64,000 nucleotides of DNA from Cylicocyclus nassatus (taxonomy: Eukaryota > Nematoda > Chromadorea > Rhabditida > Strongylidae), in the NCBI GenBank assembly GCA_958299035.1, contig CATQJL010000305.1, positions 33,679,733 through 33,743,732 of the forward strand, in the 5' to 3' direction. The notes under the pieces were generated by a model. The model was given only the letters and a program-made list of their open reading frames with translations, ran no database searches and was not told where the DNA came from. The position numbers and the translations under genes were made by a program. Below, one piece after another: positions 44,996 through 58,572 of this stretch; positions within the stretch are counted from its first letter, which is position 1; each line of letters opens with the position of its first letter.

Positions 44996-45163
44996 TTGCC
45001 AAATGTCTCCAAATCTATCGTACAAATTTCTCCATTACATAGGCGCTTGTAATTGGTCATTAGAGCGCTTTGTTTGGGCAGAACTTAATCTGTTAGCAGC
45101 AAATCAAAGAAACAAAGCGCTATGTATTGGAGAAATTTGCACGATAAATTTGTAGGCACATTC
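44996..45163. repeat. Inverted repeat, about 50-bp arms
   Basis: CAAATTTCTCCATTACATAG at 45025-45044 is the near-inverse of CTATGTATTGGAGAAATTTG at 45120-45139, with pairing continuing outward (AAATCTATCGTA / CACGATAAATTT). Probably a small MITE; ends not resolved. Confidence 0.6.
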
Positions 45164-46909
45164 GTTCCGGTACCAAACCGCGCAACGACTGGAATCGCAT
45201 GGGGTTGCCTAATGCGCAGCTCCAGAATCTCTTACTTTCCTCAAGCTTATGCGCAGGAAAGGATGTATGAGATCGCTCCTTAGGGCATGAGCAGCATTCA
45301 GTGTTCGGAAGTTACGAGTTGAAATTTGAATCAAGTCGGCCGTTGGCCAATAGCTGTAGATGTGGTGGATATGGTGGGTAAAGGCAAAACTACCGCGTCG
45401 AACATGCATACTCATTCTTTTCTAAGCAATTCTAAATTGAGTCCTAGCTCAAAATCCAGTCTTTCGTAGCTGTACCTGTTGACTCATTTTTTGATTCTTC
45501 ATCGCTGGTAGAAACTTTCAAACATGAGAAATGCCGTTTCAACTGCATTCAAGTTTGATGATGGTTGACATTCTTGAGCAAACGAATAGTGTAGGCCCAA
45601 AAACAGTAATCCATGCATTTACACTCACTTGCAAAACCTTGTACGCTTGAACAGAAGAGCTCCAATTAGCCTGGTAAGTTGCTGCAAACATGAGTTAGTC
45701 TTGGCCCCATACTTTCCTACTGAGGCCTCGGGCGTACGTCATGCAACTTTAGTGGCCACGCTCTAGGAACTTGCCAGATATCTTCAAACCCAATACGGGC
45801 AGACTGCATATATAGTGTACATAGCCCTTAGACTGATAAAATGGCATCTTCTGTACATTTAGAATGTGCTTACGATGGGCATTCGGAGTATTGCCATGCG
45901 TCGCGAGTAAAACCAGTGAAGTATACCCGGGACCTAGCATTAGAAAATCAGCAAACTGATCAGATGAAGCTCGTCATAATCTAGCTTACTCGCTGAAGTC
46001 GTGCAGAGTCTAGCCCAGTCTCCTCAGTAATGATAATATTGCGATCATCTGCAATCGGATTCTCATAAATCATAGGCATAAGCTGGAGTTTTATTATCTC
46101 TGGGAAGGGAGGACGTAAGAGAATCGCATTTATCGATAAATTATCGGTTTCAAGGAAAAATTGAAGGAAGTAAGTTAGACGCACTGCGTAGCTCTAACAC
46201 CTTACTAAAGGTAATTTATAAGTGAACAGGAACAAATTGCAAGAAACTGCACGAAAGTTTTGTGATGAGGCGCGACAAGTTTTTTTTTAATTTTTGAAAA
46301 TCTCCGTGTACAATAATAATTGTAGATATTCGTTTGCAACGGCCAATTAACAATAGTAAAAATGATGTGCACTGGGAATCAAAAACAAACTACCGAATTT
46401 TGAAGAATTTGTCTAAATAAGCGCGTTCATATTTTTTTTCAATTTAGGGTAGCAATTGCCAACTAGTGCCATCTTGAGGGTAATAGTTAACATAGATTGT
46501 AGACATAAATCCATTATATATCTAGTGTTTACTGTATAGGAGAAATCTGGTTCTCGAAACCCCTCCTTTTCTTTCCGCTAGGACCCGATAGCATCAAGAA
46601 TCCTTTGTCCTGAAAAGGACCCGCTACAATCAATTGAAATTGTAAAGTCCGAAAGTGGCAAAGGCAAATATGTTTTCTCAGATATTCCTTTGAAATCCCC
46701 GTGCCAGGCCCCAGAAATGAGTTCTTTCTCAGATGGTGCCTCATTTCCGGAAATGGCCTTCCTTCCTCAATGCCATGCATTATGTCACTCCCATGCAAGG
46801 CTGAAATGAATTGTCAATGATTTGTTGGTTGCTTGCTGTTCGATTTGCAGTCTTCCCTTGTGCTCATTGTCAGCGCGTAATATGGTTTTTACAAATAACA
46901 TGATGATTT
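45164..46909. other. No certain gene; weak coding signal on the minus strand
   Basis: A minus-strand frame at about 46184-45985 (…QLMPMIYENPIADDRNIIITEE…) starts after an acceptor-like TACGCAG and ends at a CGA/GTAAGC donor-like site, so it could be an exon of about 65 codons. I do not recognise it and found no partner exon. 46529-46798 is open on both strands. Confidence 0.3.
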
Positions 46910-47651
46910 AGGTTGTGCAAATAAGTAAATAAGTCAAACTGTTTTGTTTTCTTAGCAGGCTTAGGGTAATCGATAGAGCGAAGCAAGCTCTACAAAATAA
47001 TCACCATATCCGGATCATTCTTAATCCAGGTGAAATTTGGAGCCAAATGTGGAAATTTTTCAATTGTCACTGAAGTCGAGTTTCCCTCCAGAAAATCGGA
47101 AAATTTCTACGAATTTCCAACTTTGTCATCGCACACGAGACACATTATAGTACTCAAAGAACTATTTGCACTGATTTTTCCGTGGCCCAAAACTGCGAAA
47201 CAAAAGTAGGAAAATGCTGTCTCTTTATTCTGGTTTTTTGAGGTCTGTTCTTCTCAATTACCAGGTCACTTACAGAAGTTCAAATTCGAATTTAGACTTA
47301 CTAAGGCTTGCAATATACGATCAAATCTGTGAGAGGAGCTGGGGGGTGAAGTTTGCCAATTTTAGGCTATCTTTTTTCTCGATTTCTGTGTTCAAAAAAA
47401 ATCTAGCAAATGCATTTATGAATGCTACTACGTGTACATCCTATAATCACGTTGAAGGCTAAAAGAAATTTTCAGAAGGAGATCTAAATTCAAAAGAGTT
47501 GAATTCTAGTTTTTGACTCCAAAATTTACCTGGTTTACGACTTAGGTGGATCTTCGGAGATCATTTTGTAGAGCTTGTTTGCACTTCGAATGGTGCCCTA
47601 AGAGTGTGCTATGGCAACAAAAACAGTTTATGCCATAAGCCAACTTAATGA
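46910..47651. mobile_element. Degraded mariner-type MITE
   Basis: TTAGGTTGTGCAAATAAG at 46910 and the inverse-like CCATAAGCCAACTTAA at about 47635-47650 pair imperfectly. AACTGTTTTG and its inverse, and two facing copies of the GCAAGCTCTACAAAA / TTTTGTAGAGCTTG motif, support the symmetry. Confidence 0.6.
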
Positions 47652-48908
47652 GTTTTACAATTTATCTCAAAAATCCTCTACACAAATTTTTAGACCCTTT
47701 CTCCTTACTTGGTCCAGGGCTAGAAATCAAGATTCCGCCTAGGGGAAGAAATGAAACGGAAGCTAATACGGAACTTTTCTTTTCTCAACGTTCTTGTATC
47801 ACATGTGCTTATATGTTTTTTTGAGTCAAGTATAGCCCCTTGCTCTAGCCTATTCCTCATGTAACCCAAGGATCATGCACATGAAGTTCCGCACTTACTA
47901 TGCGTGACCCTAATGTGCAGAAATCGGATTTGCAACTCAGCTAAAAAATCCTTTCTTTGAGCAGATCATCATCGTTTTCTTCGGACTGAGCTTACCCCGT
48001 CAGCAAATATCCATAACCCGCTTATGTTTTTCTCTTCTAATTCGCTTGCTCTCTACATCGAATTCGACCTTTTATGGCTAAGCACAAGAATAGAACGGAT
48101 TTGCAGCAATGCCCGCCTTACAAGGACCAAAATCGGTTCGCATTTGGAACGGAGGAAGAGGTTTGTGTTTGCTTCTTCGCCCATTGTTCAATTTAGCACT
48201 AATTTTCTAAGCCTTCTGCTTTGGTCATCGTTCGATCCGCACGGCAAACACCTTTCCGCAGGCGTTTCTGGTATTTCGGTGCGCGATTCATTAAAGAGAA
48301 AAAGCTTGCCCCGAAAATGTCCGAAAGCAGCTCATCGCTTGAATTGCACTTTTCTTCAAAATTCGCAGGACGAGTGTCATTGAAGCAGGGAACGTTTTGT
48401 TACTTTTGCAACTTTCTTTAAATCAGTAAAGGTCTGTTCTATAATGTAGAATATCCTTGTTGGCAAGGAAGTTCGGTCGCACAGTTTTCCAAAAATCAAA
48501 ACTTTTTGTAACTTCTGATATTCCCAAACCAATCTGCTTGCTTCTACTTTTTCTAGAGAGTAAATAAAAATCATTAAAGTGTTCAGCGGCTTTCTATTGA
48601 GCATAGATTGCATGGATAGAAGCGGTAAGAGAAGATTTTGATTTTGACTTCCTTGGGTTTGGTCGTAAAAAATCTGAAACCGCACTAAAAATCGGAAGAC
48701 TCGGGAGGATATAGATTATTCGCCTGCCCTTTTTGAATGAGCAGTATTTGTGCTGACCGAAAGTCTCTACAAAAGATTACGATTTTCGAAAAAAAAATGC
48801 TAAAAAATAAAATTTGCTATTTTGTTTTGATTGTTCAAATTCATAACTTTCCATAGAGGGGTGAAGTGCGAATCTCGCTCAGTCATAAAAGGCAGATATT
48901 GAAACCTA
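47652..48908. other. No recognised gene
   Basis: A 119-codon frame at 48024-48383 and an overlapping 66-codon frame at 48221-48421 stand out slightly in length, but neither shows a domain, signal peptide or splice context I can support. Confidence 0.35.
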
Positions 48909-49923
48909 TTAGGTCGTTCCAAAAATAATTTCGCTTTTTTCGTACGGGCTCCACATTTCATGAAACAAAGGTTTCTAAGACTTCTTGGAGGCGTTCGATG
49001 CAGCATTTCGTTTTCTTTCTAGGGCTATGAATTTGTTGCAACCAGTCAATGAGCTTTCGAAAATAGCCAAAATCTACGACCTATGCTTTTTGACATGGTC
49101 ATTTTCCACAATTTTTCTAAACTTTTATATCAACCCTCCGAAAAAGCACAAGTAACCTCTTTATAGGGCAAACCCTACAGAATGCAAAACACCTTTTTTC
49201 TCCTTTACATAGCTTGTCATAAATTTTTAACAGAATCTTAACTGATGCTACCGATTTCCATACTTGGGCAGCTAAATCCTCGAGGAACATTAAAAGAAGA
49301 GCAGCTCGCGCACTATTCGATGCAGCATTTTCTCCTCTTGACAGCTGTTTTTTGTTTCCGATTCGTTAAGTTTCCGGGGATAAAATCATCATAACTCATT
49401 TTTTTAGCGAGCCCCAGGCTATGCGCGAAAAACTCGAAATTTCATATTTCGAACCCGTAAACTCTCACTTGCTTTGTTAAACTAGTGCTAGCTCATGGTA
49501 CCATCTTGGAGTCTCAAAATCCGAATAATTATGATATTTGATGCGATTGTGGCTGATTGTGTAGGCCTGCCAAAATCCAGTGGTTTTGTTGAATTCCTTT
49601 AAAAAATCACGACGAGCTATGAAAAAGAGAAACAAGTTGTACTATATTCTATGAGGTTTGCTCTATCGAACCGTTACTTGATCTCTTTCTGAGAATTGGC
49701 ATGAAAGTTCTAAAAAATTGTGAAACTTGACTATCTCAAAAAGCATAGGTCGCAGATTTTGGTTATTTTCTGAAAGCTCATTGATTGTTTTGCAACAATT
49801 TCATAAACATTCAAAAGAGAATGAAATGTTGCATTGATTATCTTCAAGATCTCTTAATAACCTTTGTTCCATTAAATGTGGCGCCAGTTTGAAAAACGCG
49901 AAATCACTTTTGAAACGACCTAA
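48909..49923. mobile_element. Mariner-type MITE, 1015 bp
   Basis: TTAGGTCGTTCCAAAAATAA and its inverse TTTTGAAACGACCTAA are flanked by TA (48907-48908, 49924-49925). Inner arms pair through AAAATAGCCAAAATCTACGA / GCAGATTTTGGTTATTTTC. No transposase. Confidence 0.85.
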
Positions 49924-51407
49924 TATAATCGTTTTGACTTTTCCGAAAATACAAGCTTCAGTTTTTTATGAACAAACTCAGGAAAATCAAAATTTGAAAT
50001 TTTATTTTAATGCTTCTATCCACGAAATGTGTGGCCAATAGAAAGCCGCTAAAACGCTGTTATATTGCATGATTAATACTTTCAAACATAAACAATAGCA
50101 AGCAACTTGGTAGAAGTTGTGGGTTTTTGAAAATCGTGAGACAGAACTTTCGTGCCAATCTATACCTCACTGAAATGGCGCAATCACAGAAATTAGGCGA
50201 ATGAGTAGAGAAGACAAAAACAATGAGAAAAATTTGCCTGTCTATCTTTTTACGCTTATTTTTTTGTATCCTCATATCTGTGCCTTTGGGTTATGTGCAG
50301 TAACAAGCAAAATTTAGCATCAACACATATTCGCGTAATTCTAGGAAAATTGCCACTTTAGCATTTTTACAAAAATAATTTTGACTGGAAGTTGCAGCAA
50401 AATCAGAGAAAAAAGATTCCACCTCCAAAGTGATTTAGCTTTTGATAACGACCTCCGCACAATCAGCAATATGCAAACGCGCATAATGTTACTGACCACA
50501 ACAGATATACACGAGCAGCATCTCGTAGTAGAAGCATCCATCCATGTCCTGAAAATGGAACAAGAGGTGTAAATTGGACGAAAAGTTTAGAACAGATGAT
50601 TAGGCAGAAAGTCATATAGGATTGAAAGGAGGAAATCGTGTTCAAATGTGCGAAATAACTCGAACTGAATAAAGTCGCTTGCACTTTATCATTACGTTCA
50701 GCCTCCCAAGAACGGCAATAGATAGTTAACCAACAATCCTGAGTTGAAGCCTTTGTCATTCCTCACTTATTTACCACAGCTAGGTTCAACTCTGCTATTG
50801 GTAAAGGGCTTGTTCAATTATAAAGCACGTACCATCACATCCCAACGTAGCTGCATCACCTCAAAAAATCACACATGCCATTTTATAGAACTAAATCTCC
50901 GTTAAGCAAACAACTCTTAGACGAAGTTTTAGAATAGCATTCGATGCAATGTTATATAGCTTCTCCAAGTTTCTCAAAAGCAATTTCAGAGTGATGTGGC
51001 CCCATTCTCAAAGTAAATTTGTGCTGCCTTTTCCCCTCTGAGAACTTCGCGATAGGGAGGCTTTTGAGAGGAATTTCGGAGTGCTTCGCTAACGTCCAAC
51101 TGTAAAAAGCAAATTCCTGATGTTTTCCTTGCCCTCATATCTTGAAATTTTCATGAGTACCACTTCCGTATATCATCTCAAATTACTTCAACGCATATGA
51201 GAATTGCCATCACCTTGAGGCGAACAGAAATTCCGTTTTAAGCCTGAAGAACTTCATCCTGGGAAAGATTGAACAAAAGCGAAAGTAAGGTCTTTTCTTG
51301 CTGGATACAGAAATGGTATTGTAAATTAGTAAACTATTATTTAGCTGTCGGAAATCTCTGCCTGCATTATTTTGAAACGACGAAAAAATTACGAGTACAT
51401 TTGTACT
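49924..51407. other. No recognised feature
   Basis: Short frames on both strands only (for example 50381-50572). No repeat structure or RNA gene seen. Confidence 0.4.
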
Positions 51408-51552
51408 CTGCCTCACTATTTTTCAGCTCTCGATACTGTAGAATTACGGTGAAAGTATTCAGCATAAAGCATACATCTATCTCCTTTCTCACTATTTTTC
51501 AACTCTCAGTACTGTAGGAGTATAGTAGAAGTATTAGCATAAAGTTCCCTAG
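51408..51552. repeat. Tandem duplication, about 80-bp period
   Basis: CTCACTATTTTTCAGCTCTC...ACTGTAGAATTACGGTGAAAG and CTCACTATTTTTCAACTCTC...ACTGTAGGAGTATAGTAGAAG repeat with a spacing of about 81 bp. Confidence 0.8.
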
Positions 51553-52099
51553 TGAATTCTCTTCAAATTCAACAAAATTCCGAAAATTCTCAGGGTTTTC
51601 GTGTATGATTTTACTACTCACCTTTTCATGAATTTGTAGAGCTTTCTGAAGGTTTTGTATTGCTGGGAAACATCAGTGAAAACAGTCGTTTCTATTTTGC
51701 TTAGAGTAAAGAAATTTTTTTTCTGAGAAGAGGCAACTGCAGTCGCAAAAAAGGAACTTAATCTTGACATTTGCGTTTTCTTTCTAAGTTGCTCGGAGGT
51801 GCTTAGCATTTCCACACCTGTGTATTGGTGCAGTCGATAACGGCAGGAAACTTGGTCGCTTCCTGTGTTTTAGAGCTGCTTAGTCTCCACGACATCCTTC
51901 TCAGCTCTACTCACCGTTAATCCGCGTCTGCTGACAAGCATATCACACACGAACGAACGAACGAGCAAGCTGCTTTGGCCGCCGTGCTTGCACCGCCCAG
52001 GAAGGGCCCTTCCACCTCGGGCGCAGTTCTTGTCTTTGCTCCGCTTTGCTCGTATCCTTTTCGTTTGTATGGCTCTTGGCGCTGAAGCTTTTGATATTT

Positions 52100-52400
52100 T
52101 TGTCGCTTAGAAGATTCTATTCGGATTTTGATACATCAAGTTGACTAGTACCTTCATATGTGAGTTTGCACGCCGCGTCCTGCATTTTACGACACCTGAA
52201 TAGTTGTTATGCGCTTAACGCTGAAGCATTTGCTACTTTTCTTTCCTTTGGCCGAAAACTATTATTCAGAAAAGCGAATAAATTTCACTGCACGAAGTTC
52301 ATAGTCAAGTCAGATTACACCTTGATATGTGAATTTGCACTCCGCACGCCGTGTTTTACGATACTAGCACTGTACTTATGGGAGGAATTGCTGAAAACTT
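52100..52400. repeat. Degenerate tandem repeat, about 165 bp
   Basis: CATATGTGAGTTTGCACGCCGCG near 52155 and GATATGTGAATTTGCACTCCGCA near 52325 mark two units, each followed by TTTTACGA. A third weaker relative (TTTGTGAATCCGCACACTTC) lies near 52762. Confidence 0.6.
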
Positions 52401-54809
52401 GTTTACTCACACCTTATCTTTACCACTTATGCAAAAAATTAGTCAGAAAAGCTTTCTAGGCTTGGCAAATCATCGAGGAGTCAGTCATAGAATTTTGCGT
52501 ATTGTGCAGTATTCAACATCACATTGACTTGACTATTTATACTTTGAAAAGTATCATAAGCGAAATTGTGAATTTGAGCGCATTATTCACTTTCTGTGCA
52601 AAATGTAGCAATTCAACAGCTATGCGTTCTCATTTCTGTTGGAAGAGCGTTTTTTTCTTGTTTTTAGTTTTCGCAGCATATTCCTTCTAAGGATTCTTCT
52701 TCGCAGGATATTCCTTCTAACGGGATTTTTTAAAGTATATATTGAAACATTTGCAATTTGATTTGTGAATCCGCACACTTCAAGCAGCATCTCACCTGTC
52801 CTTGCTAGTAAAAGGTAGTGAAAAATCCGTAAGGGTTAAACAGGTAAGCTTCCATTCATTTTGTCGTAGTGCTACGCATGTGGTGTGCAATACACACATT
52901 GAGTCTTGATCCGACTATGCACAGTGTCCAGAGAAATCAACCTTTGACGCGCTGTGCGAGTGTTGTGTGTACTTGCACATATTAAGAGACGAGTTGCTTC
53001 GCTGTATAAAACCAAAAATGCCCTGCAAACTCGTTTATGGACGCATTCTAATAAAGAATCTGAATGATAGTTCAACTGAACATCTATTCGATTTTTTGTT
53101 CAACAGCCCTCGGAACTTTTAGGTTTTGAAGTTTTTATTCATGAGCATTCAAAAAATCTAGAGGAAGGCAACCCCTCTAATGTCCTTTTCCCCTGGGTCA
53201 ACTCTGCCCGGAGCTGAATAATAACCTGTTTCCTGAAAGCGACATACGATTAGGCAGCAAAAGGCGATTGAACTTGCGAAATAGTGATCCCCGAGTCCGT
53301 GTGGAAAAGATTAACCTTCTCAAGTGCGCTTCGATTAGCTTCGAGGAAAAGCATTGCATTAACAAAATCACCACGTCACTAATATGCAGTGGAGGGGAGT
53401 CCCATTAGTACTTAGCTAGATGATTTAGTATAACATAAGCATATTCTAAAGCATCATATATCAGATGAGGAACTTGTTACTGAAATTCGGAAATTTGCAC
53501 CTTTAGAAATTCCCTTTACTCTGCGAAACGCGGTTTTGTATGCTTGATAATTTAATGCAGAATTGAAGCAGTAACGAGCATTCAAAGAAAGTTTTTTCGG
53601 GATTTTATGACATCGTTTTCCCTCAAGGACTCGTTCATTCAATGATGGAGCACAAGTGATCGCATTGAATAGTCTTTTTATTGATGAAAGGATGCAGCGG
53701 TGCACCGAGGGAAGGGCGGGGGGGCCTTCAAGAATGGGTTGGAAATTCTTGAAAGTTACATGGGTTGTAAAAATGTGCAAGTCACATGTTTACACTCGTA
53801 AATAATCAAAATAACGTTTGAAAATTATTGAAGAAAAGCTTTGTAAAATTTTTTCTTGGGATTTCGGGGTCAGGAGCCCAGGAAAATTTTGGAAGCAATC
53901 CAAAAAAACCGAGGTCCGTGGCTAACTCCACGCATGTTTATCCAAAAAAATTTGTTGCTCTATCCCCCCCCCCCCCCCCGAACGGAACTGAAACCGCCAC
54001 TGAAAGAATGTATTATATTATACTTGGAAAAATCCACATTCAGAGACACTGAAGCTTACCTCTAAGTGGTTACCTAACTTCAGTCAAAAGTTGTGGTCTT
54101 CTTTGCTGAGGGAAATTCAGGCTAAAAAGCAAGTGCTTTATGCAAAGCAATTTCAAGCAAATTTATTGAGACTATTCAAAGTACATTGCATCATCCCAAA
54201 TGGTCGCTTCAAAGGGTCACTTGTCAGGCTTTTTGATTGACAAAGATGTCTGACGTTGTTCTCTGATACATATTGATGAGTACTCTCAATTTACGAAGAG
54301 AGTTTTTGAAAGTATGGAGCTGAACATTCATTTCAGTTATGTTCAAACTGAATTTGTATGAACATCATTTTTTTAAGAGCCTGGTATGATTGCTTGCTAC
54401 CTTCAAGAAAATAATTTGAGGCCTGACAATTTGAGTACTTCTTTCTCTGATTCTCTGCTTTCCAAAATCTGGTGAAATTGTTTGCAAAGGCTAATCTGAG
54501 CCACGAGATTTTTTTCAAATATCTTGCAGTATTGACAAGTAAAAATAAACCAATCAAAAATTCAACGATCTATTCAGAAGTTTCGTCACCCCTTGGATAG
54601 CTCTTTCTCCACCTTGTTTGCTATTTATCTCAAAAATAACCAAATAAAGCGCTTTCTATTTCAGAAGTCAACATCTATTGATTTTCCATCTATTTACTCT
54701 CAGATTATTCAGCTACCGTGATAAAATGTGACTACGTCCCACTCCCACTTATCGAATTGCGGTTTACCACAATATTATTTTTTCTAAGCTGCACGACTTG
54801 AGGGTGTCA
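52401..54809. other. No recognised feature
   Basis: A C-run of about 16 bases at 53965 and scattered short frames. An AATAAA at about 53051 follows sequence with no convincing frame. Confidence 0.35.
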
Positions 54810-55278
54810 ATCACCGTAAGCTGACAAACTCGTTAGAAGCCCGATCCATTCGGATAATTGAAACACGGCTCTTCAGCTCTCGATCCACCCTCATATGTGC
54901 TGCGGCGCTTGTTTGTGTCATTCCAGTGAATCTACTTATCCTCAAGTGTGTTGTTTAATCTTCTTTTCTATTGATCTCTCAATCCTAACGGATTATCTGC
55001 AGAATATCCTCTTCTTGTGTGTAAATTCTTTCTTAGGTCAAGACAAGCTGGAATAGGGAAACTAGAGTTTGTAGAATGAAAGTTAGAAAATGGAAGTGGG
55101 CCTCGTGAGTCGAACTTTTGCCGCTAATGGCCTCTTCCGACAGCAGCCATCACGGCCAGCTCAATCACCACTTCAGCTCTCACCGACAACTCAGCCCATT
55201 AACCTAAAAAGCTCTTACAGCCCAACGACTTCTTCCTTGTCATATCTGGGGCATTTTCGGCCAAAAATACATTTCTAA
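54810..55278 (+). CDS. Weak candidate exons of an unrecognised protein
   Basis: A frame at about 54835-54955 reads …SIRIIETRLFSSRS then a hydrophobic run, ICAAALVCVIPVNLLIL, that could be a membrane segment. A second frame (55090-55278) is Pro/Ser/Gln-rich, ending GHFRPKIHF. Together they could be a membrane protein with a proline-rich tail, but the joining splice sites are poor and I recognise no family. Confidence 0.18.
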
Positions 55279-55811
55279 AACAAAAGCATTTCATATTTGG
55301 ACGTAACTACTGGGTCGATCTGAAGGTCTTCGAAGAGTATAAAATCTTGAAATATTCTAAAGCCTTCTATAACATTAGAATCTTATGATACAGATCAAAA
55401 ATTCCGTGTCATGCTTTGCATGGGTGATTATATAAAACTAAAAGAAGTGGTAACTTATGCAGCTTCTCATGAGAGGGTGATTCATATTTTATCAGATCAA
55501 ATTTTTTGGGTTATTTTCCATTAGATCAGCCCGAATTGATAATTACACAGCCTCTTATTACAGTTGAGACGCCAAGTTAGATGGTAAAAAACGGAAATAA
55601 TCAGCTTGTTTTCATTTCCTATTTACAGTATGAGAACGATGTTTTACTTTACTTTAGCTTTTGAAAAGCGCGTGAGCTCTTCTTTTTAAAATTTATCAAG
55701 TCAAACAGGTAATGAAATGAAGGAAACAATATACTCCTAGAAAGTTTGATGCGAGATATTGAAACTAGAGCGATAGGTGCTGAGTGCGCAGCGGATTTTT
55801 TTGCTAAACAG

Positions 55812-56272
55812 AAAGGTATGTAAGTCGCATTGGAGTTTCCCTATGAGTTGTATATCAGTCGAAGGTCTTTAAGCGCTGGTTTCAAAACAACCTTCCATAT
55901 CTGCTTATCGGTCTACTGAAGGAAGTTAAAAGCATTTGTCTGGCCTCAAATGACACAGATTTTGGCTGCTTACTGCACGACGAAGGCGACAGAGTAGCTT
56001 AAAGCCTAACTCCATCAATTTTTTTTATGTACAATGAATAGTTCTCAGACATGGGCAGGTAACTTGGGAGCAAAATCCATTTATAACGAATTTGGGTCAT
56101 TTATACAGTACCGGACATGCAAATTGGAAGTGAACAAATGCCTCTAACTTTGTTCAGACAACCGATAAGCAGATATGGAAGGTAGTTTTCTAATCAGCGT
56201 TCAACGACTTTTCGAGTGATGCACATCTTATAGGGAAACACCACTGCGAGTCATATACCTTCCCTTGTAAGC
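55812..56272. mobile_element. Foldback MITE, about 125-bp arms
   Basis: ACCTTCCATATCTGCTTATCGG at about 55890 and its inverse CCGATAAGCAGATATGGAAGG near 56162 are perfect. Pairing extends out to GGTATGTAAGTCGCA...GTTTCCCTAT / ATAGGGAAAC...CGAGTCATATACC. Confidence 0.78.
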
Positions 56273-56768
56273 TTTTTTTCTGTAACTTACATTGTGCGCA
56301 TATGTTGAGCGTATTCGCACATGAAAGCATAGACTTTGACAAGGAAAGAAGACCATAGATTTTCTACGCTTTCAGACCGTACTTATATACTATTGCTACT
56401 GAAGGTTGAGGCGGAGCGAGTCTGATCAACTAGATTTGCTTCGATTAGATTCTGAAAGACAAGAAAGACTTTATTGAGGGAAAACAAACTTACTTTCTTA
56501 AGCGTATAGGTTTGTGACGAACGGGGCCCTTAACTAACAATAAATGAGTCAAGTGACTCGTTCCGCACCGAAACAAATGAGTTACATGACCAAAATGTTT
56601 GTGAAAAATTCTATTTACATTTTGCAAGGTATCTTCTCACTTTTGTTTTTGTGCTCAATGGAATCTAATTGTCTGGATTATTTTGAATTTGGATGGTGGT
56701 CATCAGCCCAGCTTATCATGTAAGAAGGATTACAGCACGTCAGTGCCGCTTTTTATAACTGCACCTCA

Positions 56769-57126
56769 AACGCAATAATGCGCCGGAAGTGCCGCATTGC
56801 TTTAACTTTTTTTCAATTTACTCCTATCGAGCTCTGGTTTGTATACTTGAAACCAGCTTTGTCTCGTGCATCTGATACTATATTTAAAAATTGAAAAATT
56901 CGCAATTTTTCTATACCCTGCGGCGCAACAAACGCAATAGATGTAGCGTCGGGAATGCCGCATTGGAATAACTTCCCACAAAACTACTCTTTTAGATATT
57001 CATTCTTATAATCGGATTCAGCACCGCTTCCTCTATCCGACGGTATATTTAAAATCCGAAAAAGTCAAATTTGTCATGTGCCGCAAGGCTCAATAAACGC
57101 GTTTTTGCGTCGGAAGTGCCGCATTG
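56769..57126. repeat. Satellite-like tandem repeat, about 165-bp unit, three copies
   Basis: AACGC...GCGYCGGRARTGCCGCATTG recurs at 56769-56799, 56931-56966 and 57095-57126. Each of the first two is followed by sequence ending in ATATTTAAAA and a G/AAAAA..TC tract. Divergence is about 25-30% by eye, so the array is old. Confidence 0.78.
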
Positions 57127-57751
57127 ATATAACTGCCTTCATATTTATCACAAAAAGAATTAGTTTACACTTTTGTCATCAGTGTCTCTTGAGCTATCCA
57201 ACAATGTGTTTGGAAGTGTAGAAACCACAATTTCGAGTGAATTACATGCTCTCTCTCATTGGTCCCTTTTTTCTACTGACAGGCTGATAACGATCTTCAA
57301 AATTATCGTACGCAATTCTGAGCAATATATTTGAAATCAGCGCTTTCCAGGCTATCTATAGATGTGTTCAAAACCCTCACAATCCAAAATTTTCTGTTCC
57401 GGATTTTTTTGGTCCCTCATAGTGGCAAAATTGGCTAGGCTGGATTCGGCCCTTGGCTGGCGTGACCTATCAGTATTGATTTTTGTAATCATAATCGATT
57501 TGACAATATATATGAGAGGCATTTACACGTTGACACTTACATTCCATAAGTGCAGTACACAGTGAAACTTGAAATTTTGAATCATGAACTTCAAATTAGG
57601 CTTGTAAGAACGCAAGTAGCCACTCAAGCCTTTCTTTCATATTTTAGATGAGATCCAGCTTGTCGTGAGCATTTTGTTCTCCTGCTAAAGTAAGATAAAT
57701 ATCTAAGACATAACTGCATGCTACAATATGTACATTTTCCACTTGGGTGAG

Positions 57752-58572
57752 GGAAGTTTCTCACCCGAGCCATATTCTCGCACCTAAGTGATGTGCCTGC
57801 CAGGCACATCCGAGCTCGCTACATATCGAGCTCCTCGGGAGACCAAGACATCGCAAGCCCCGCCCCCTCACTTAGTGTTCGCTCCAGATGATGAAACCGG
57901 AATTTCAAAGAAACTTTCAAAATCGAGATTCAGAAGTGGATTTGCTCCAATCAAGACCAAATTTCGGATTTAGGGGTTTTCGAGGTTGCTCTTTCCAGTA
58001 GTGTGGTTTGTTTGTTGCAGAAGTTGACGTTTAGCAAAGATGATGCTTAACCAAGATTAAAATTCGGATTTGGAGGTTTTCAATTTTCTATTTCAATACA
58101 AGATCAAAAGTCAGGTTCAAAAGTACTCGAAAATTTATGAATGGACAATTGAAAAACGTCCATGGCATGGATTTATATGTAATTTTTTCCTAAGCGATTT
58201 CGAAATCCTTAAACCTGAGTTTTGGTCTTGTATTGAAATAGAAAATTGAAAAACTCTAAATCCGAATATTTTGATTAAGCATCACCGGTGCTGAACGTCG
58301 ACTTCAATAAACAAATCACAGTACTGAAAAGAACAACCTCGAAAACCCCTAAATCCGAAATTTTTTTTTTGATTGGAGCAAATTCACTTCTGAACTTCGA
58401 TTTCGAAAGTTTCCTGTAAATTCCGGTTTCATCATCTGGAGCGAACACTAAATGAGGGGGCGGGGCTTGCGATGTCTTGGTCTCCTGAGGAGCTCGTAAC
58501 TGTAGCGAGCTCGGATGTGCCTAGCAGGCACATCACTTAGGTGCGAGAATATGGCTCGGGTGAGAAACTTCC
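57752..58572. mobile_element. Foldback element, about 370-bp arms
   Basis: GGAAGTTTCTCACCCGAGCC at 57752 is the exact inverse of the right end at 58572. Pairing runs through GTGATGTGCCTG/CAGGCACATCAC, GATGTCTTGG and TTGTATTGAAATAGAAAATT with few changes. The spacer of about 90 bp holds a small hairpin (GGACAATTGAAAAACGTCC). Identical frames starting MCLAGTSLRCENMARVRNF in both arms result from the symmetry. Confidence 0.88.
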
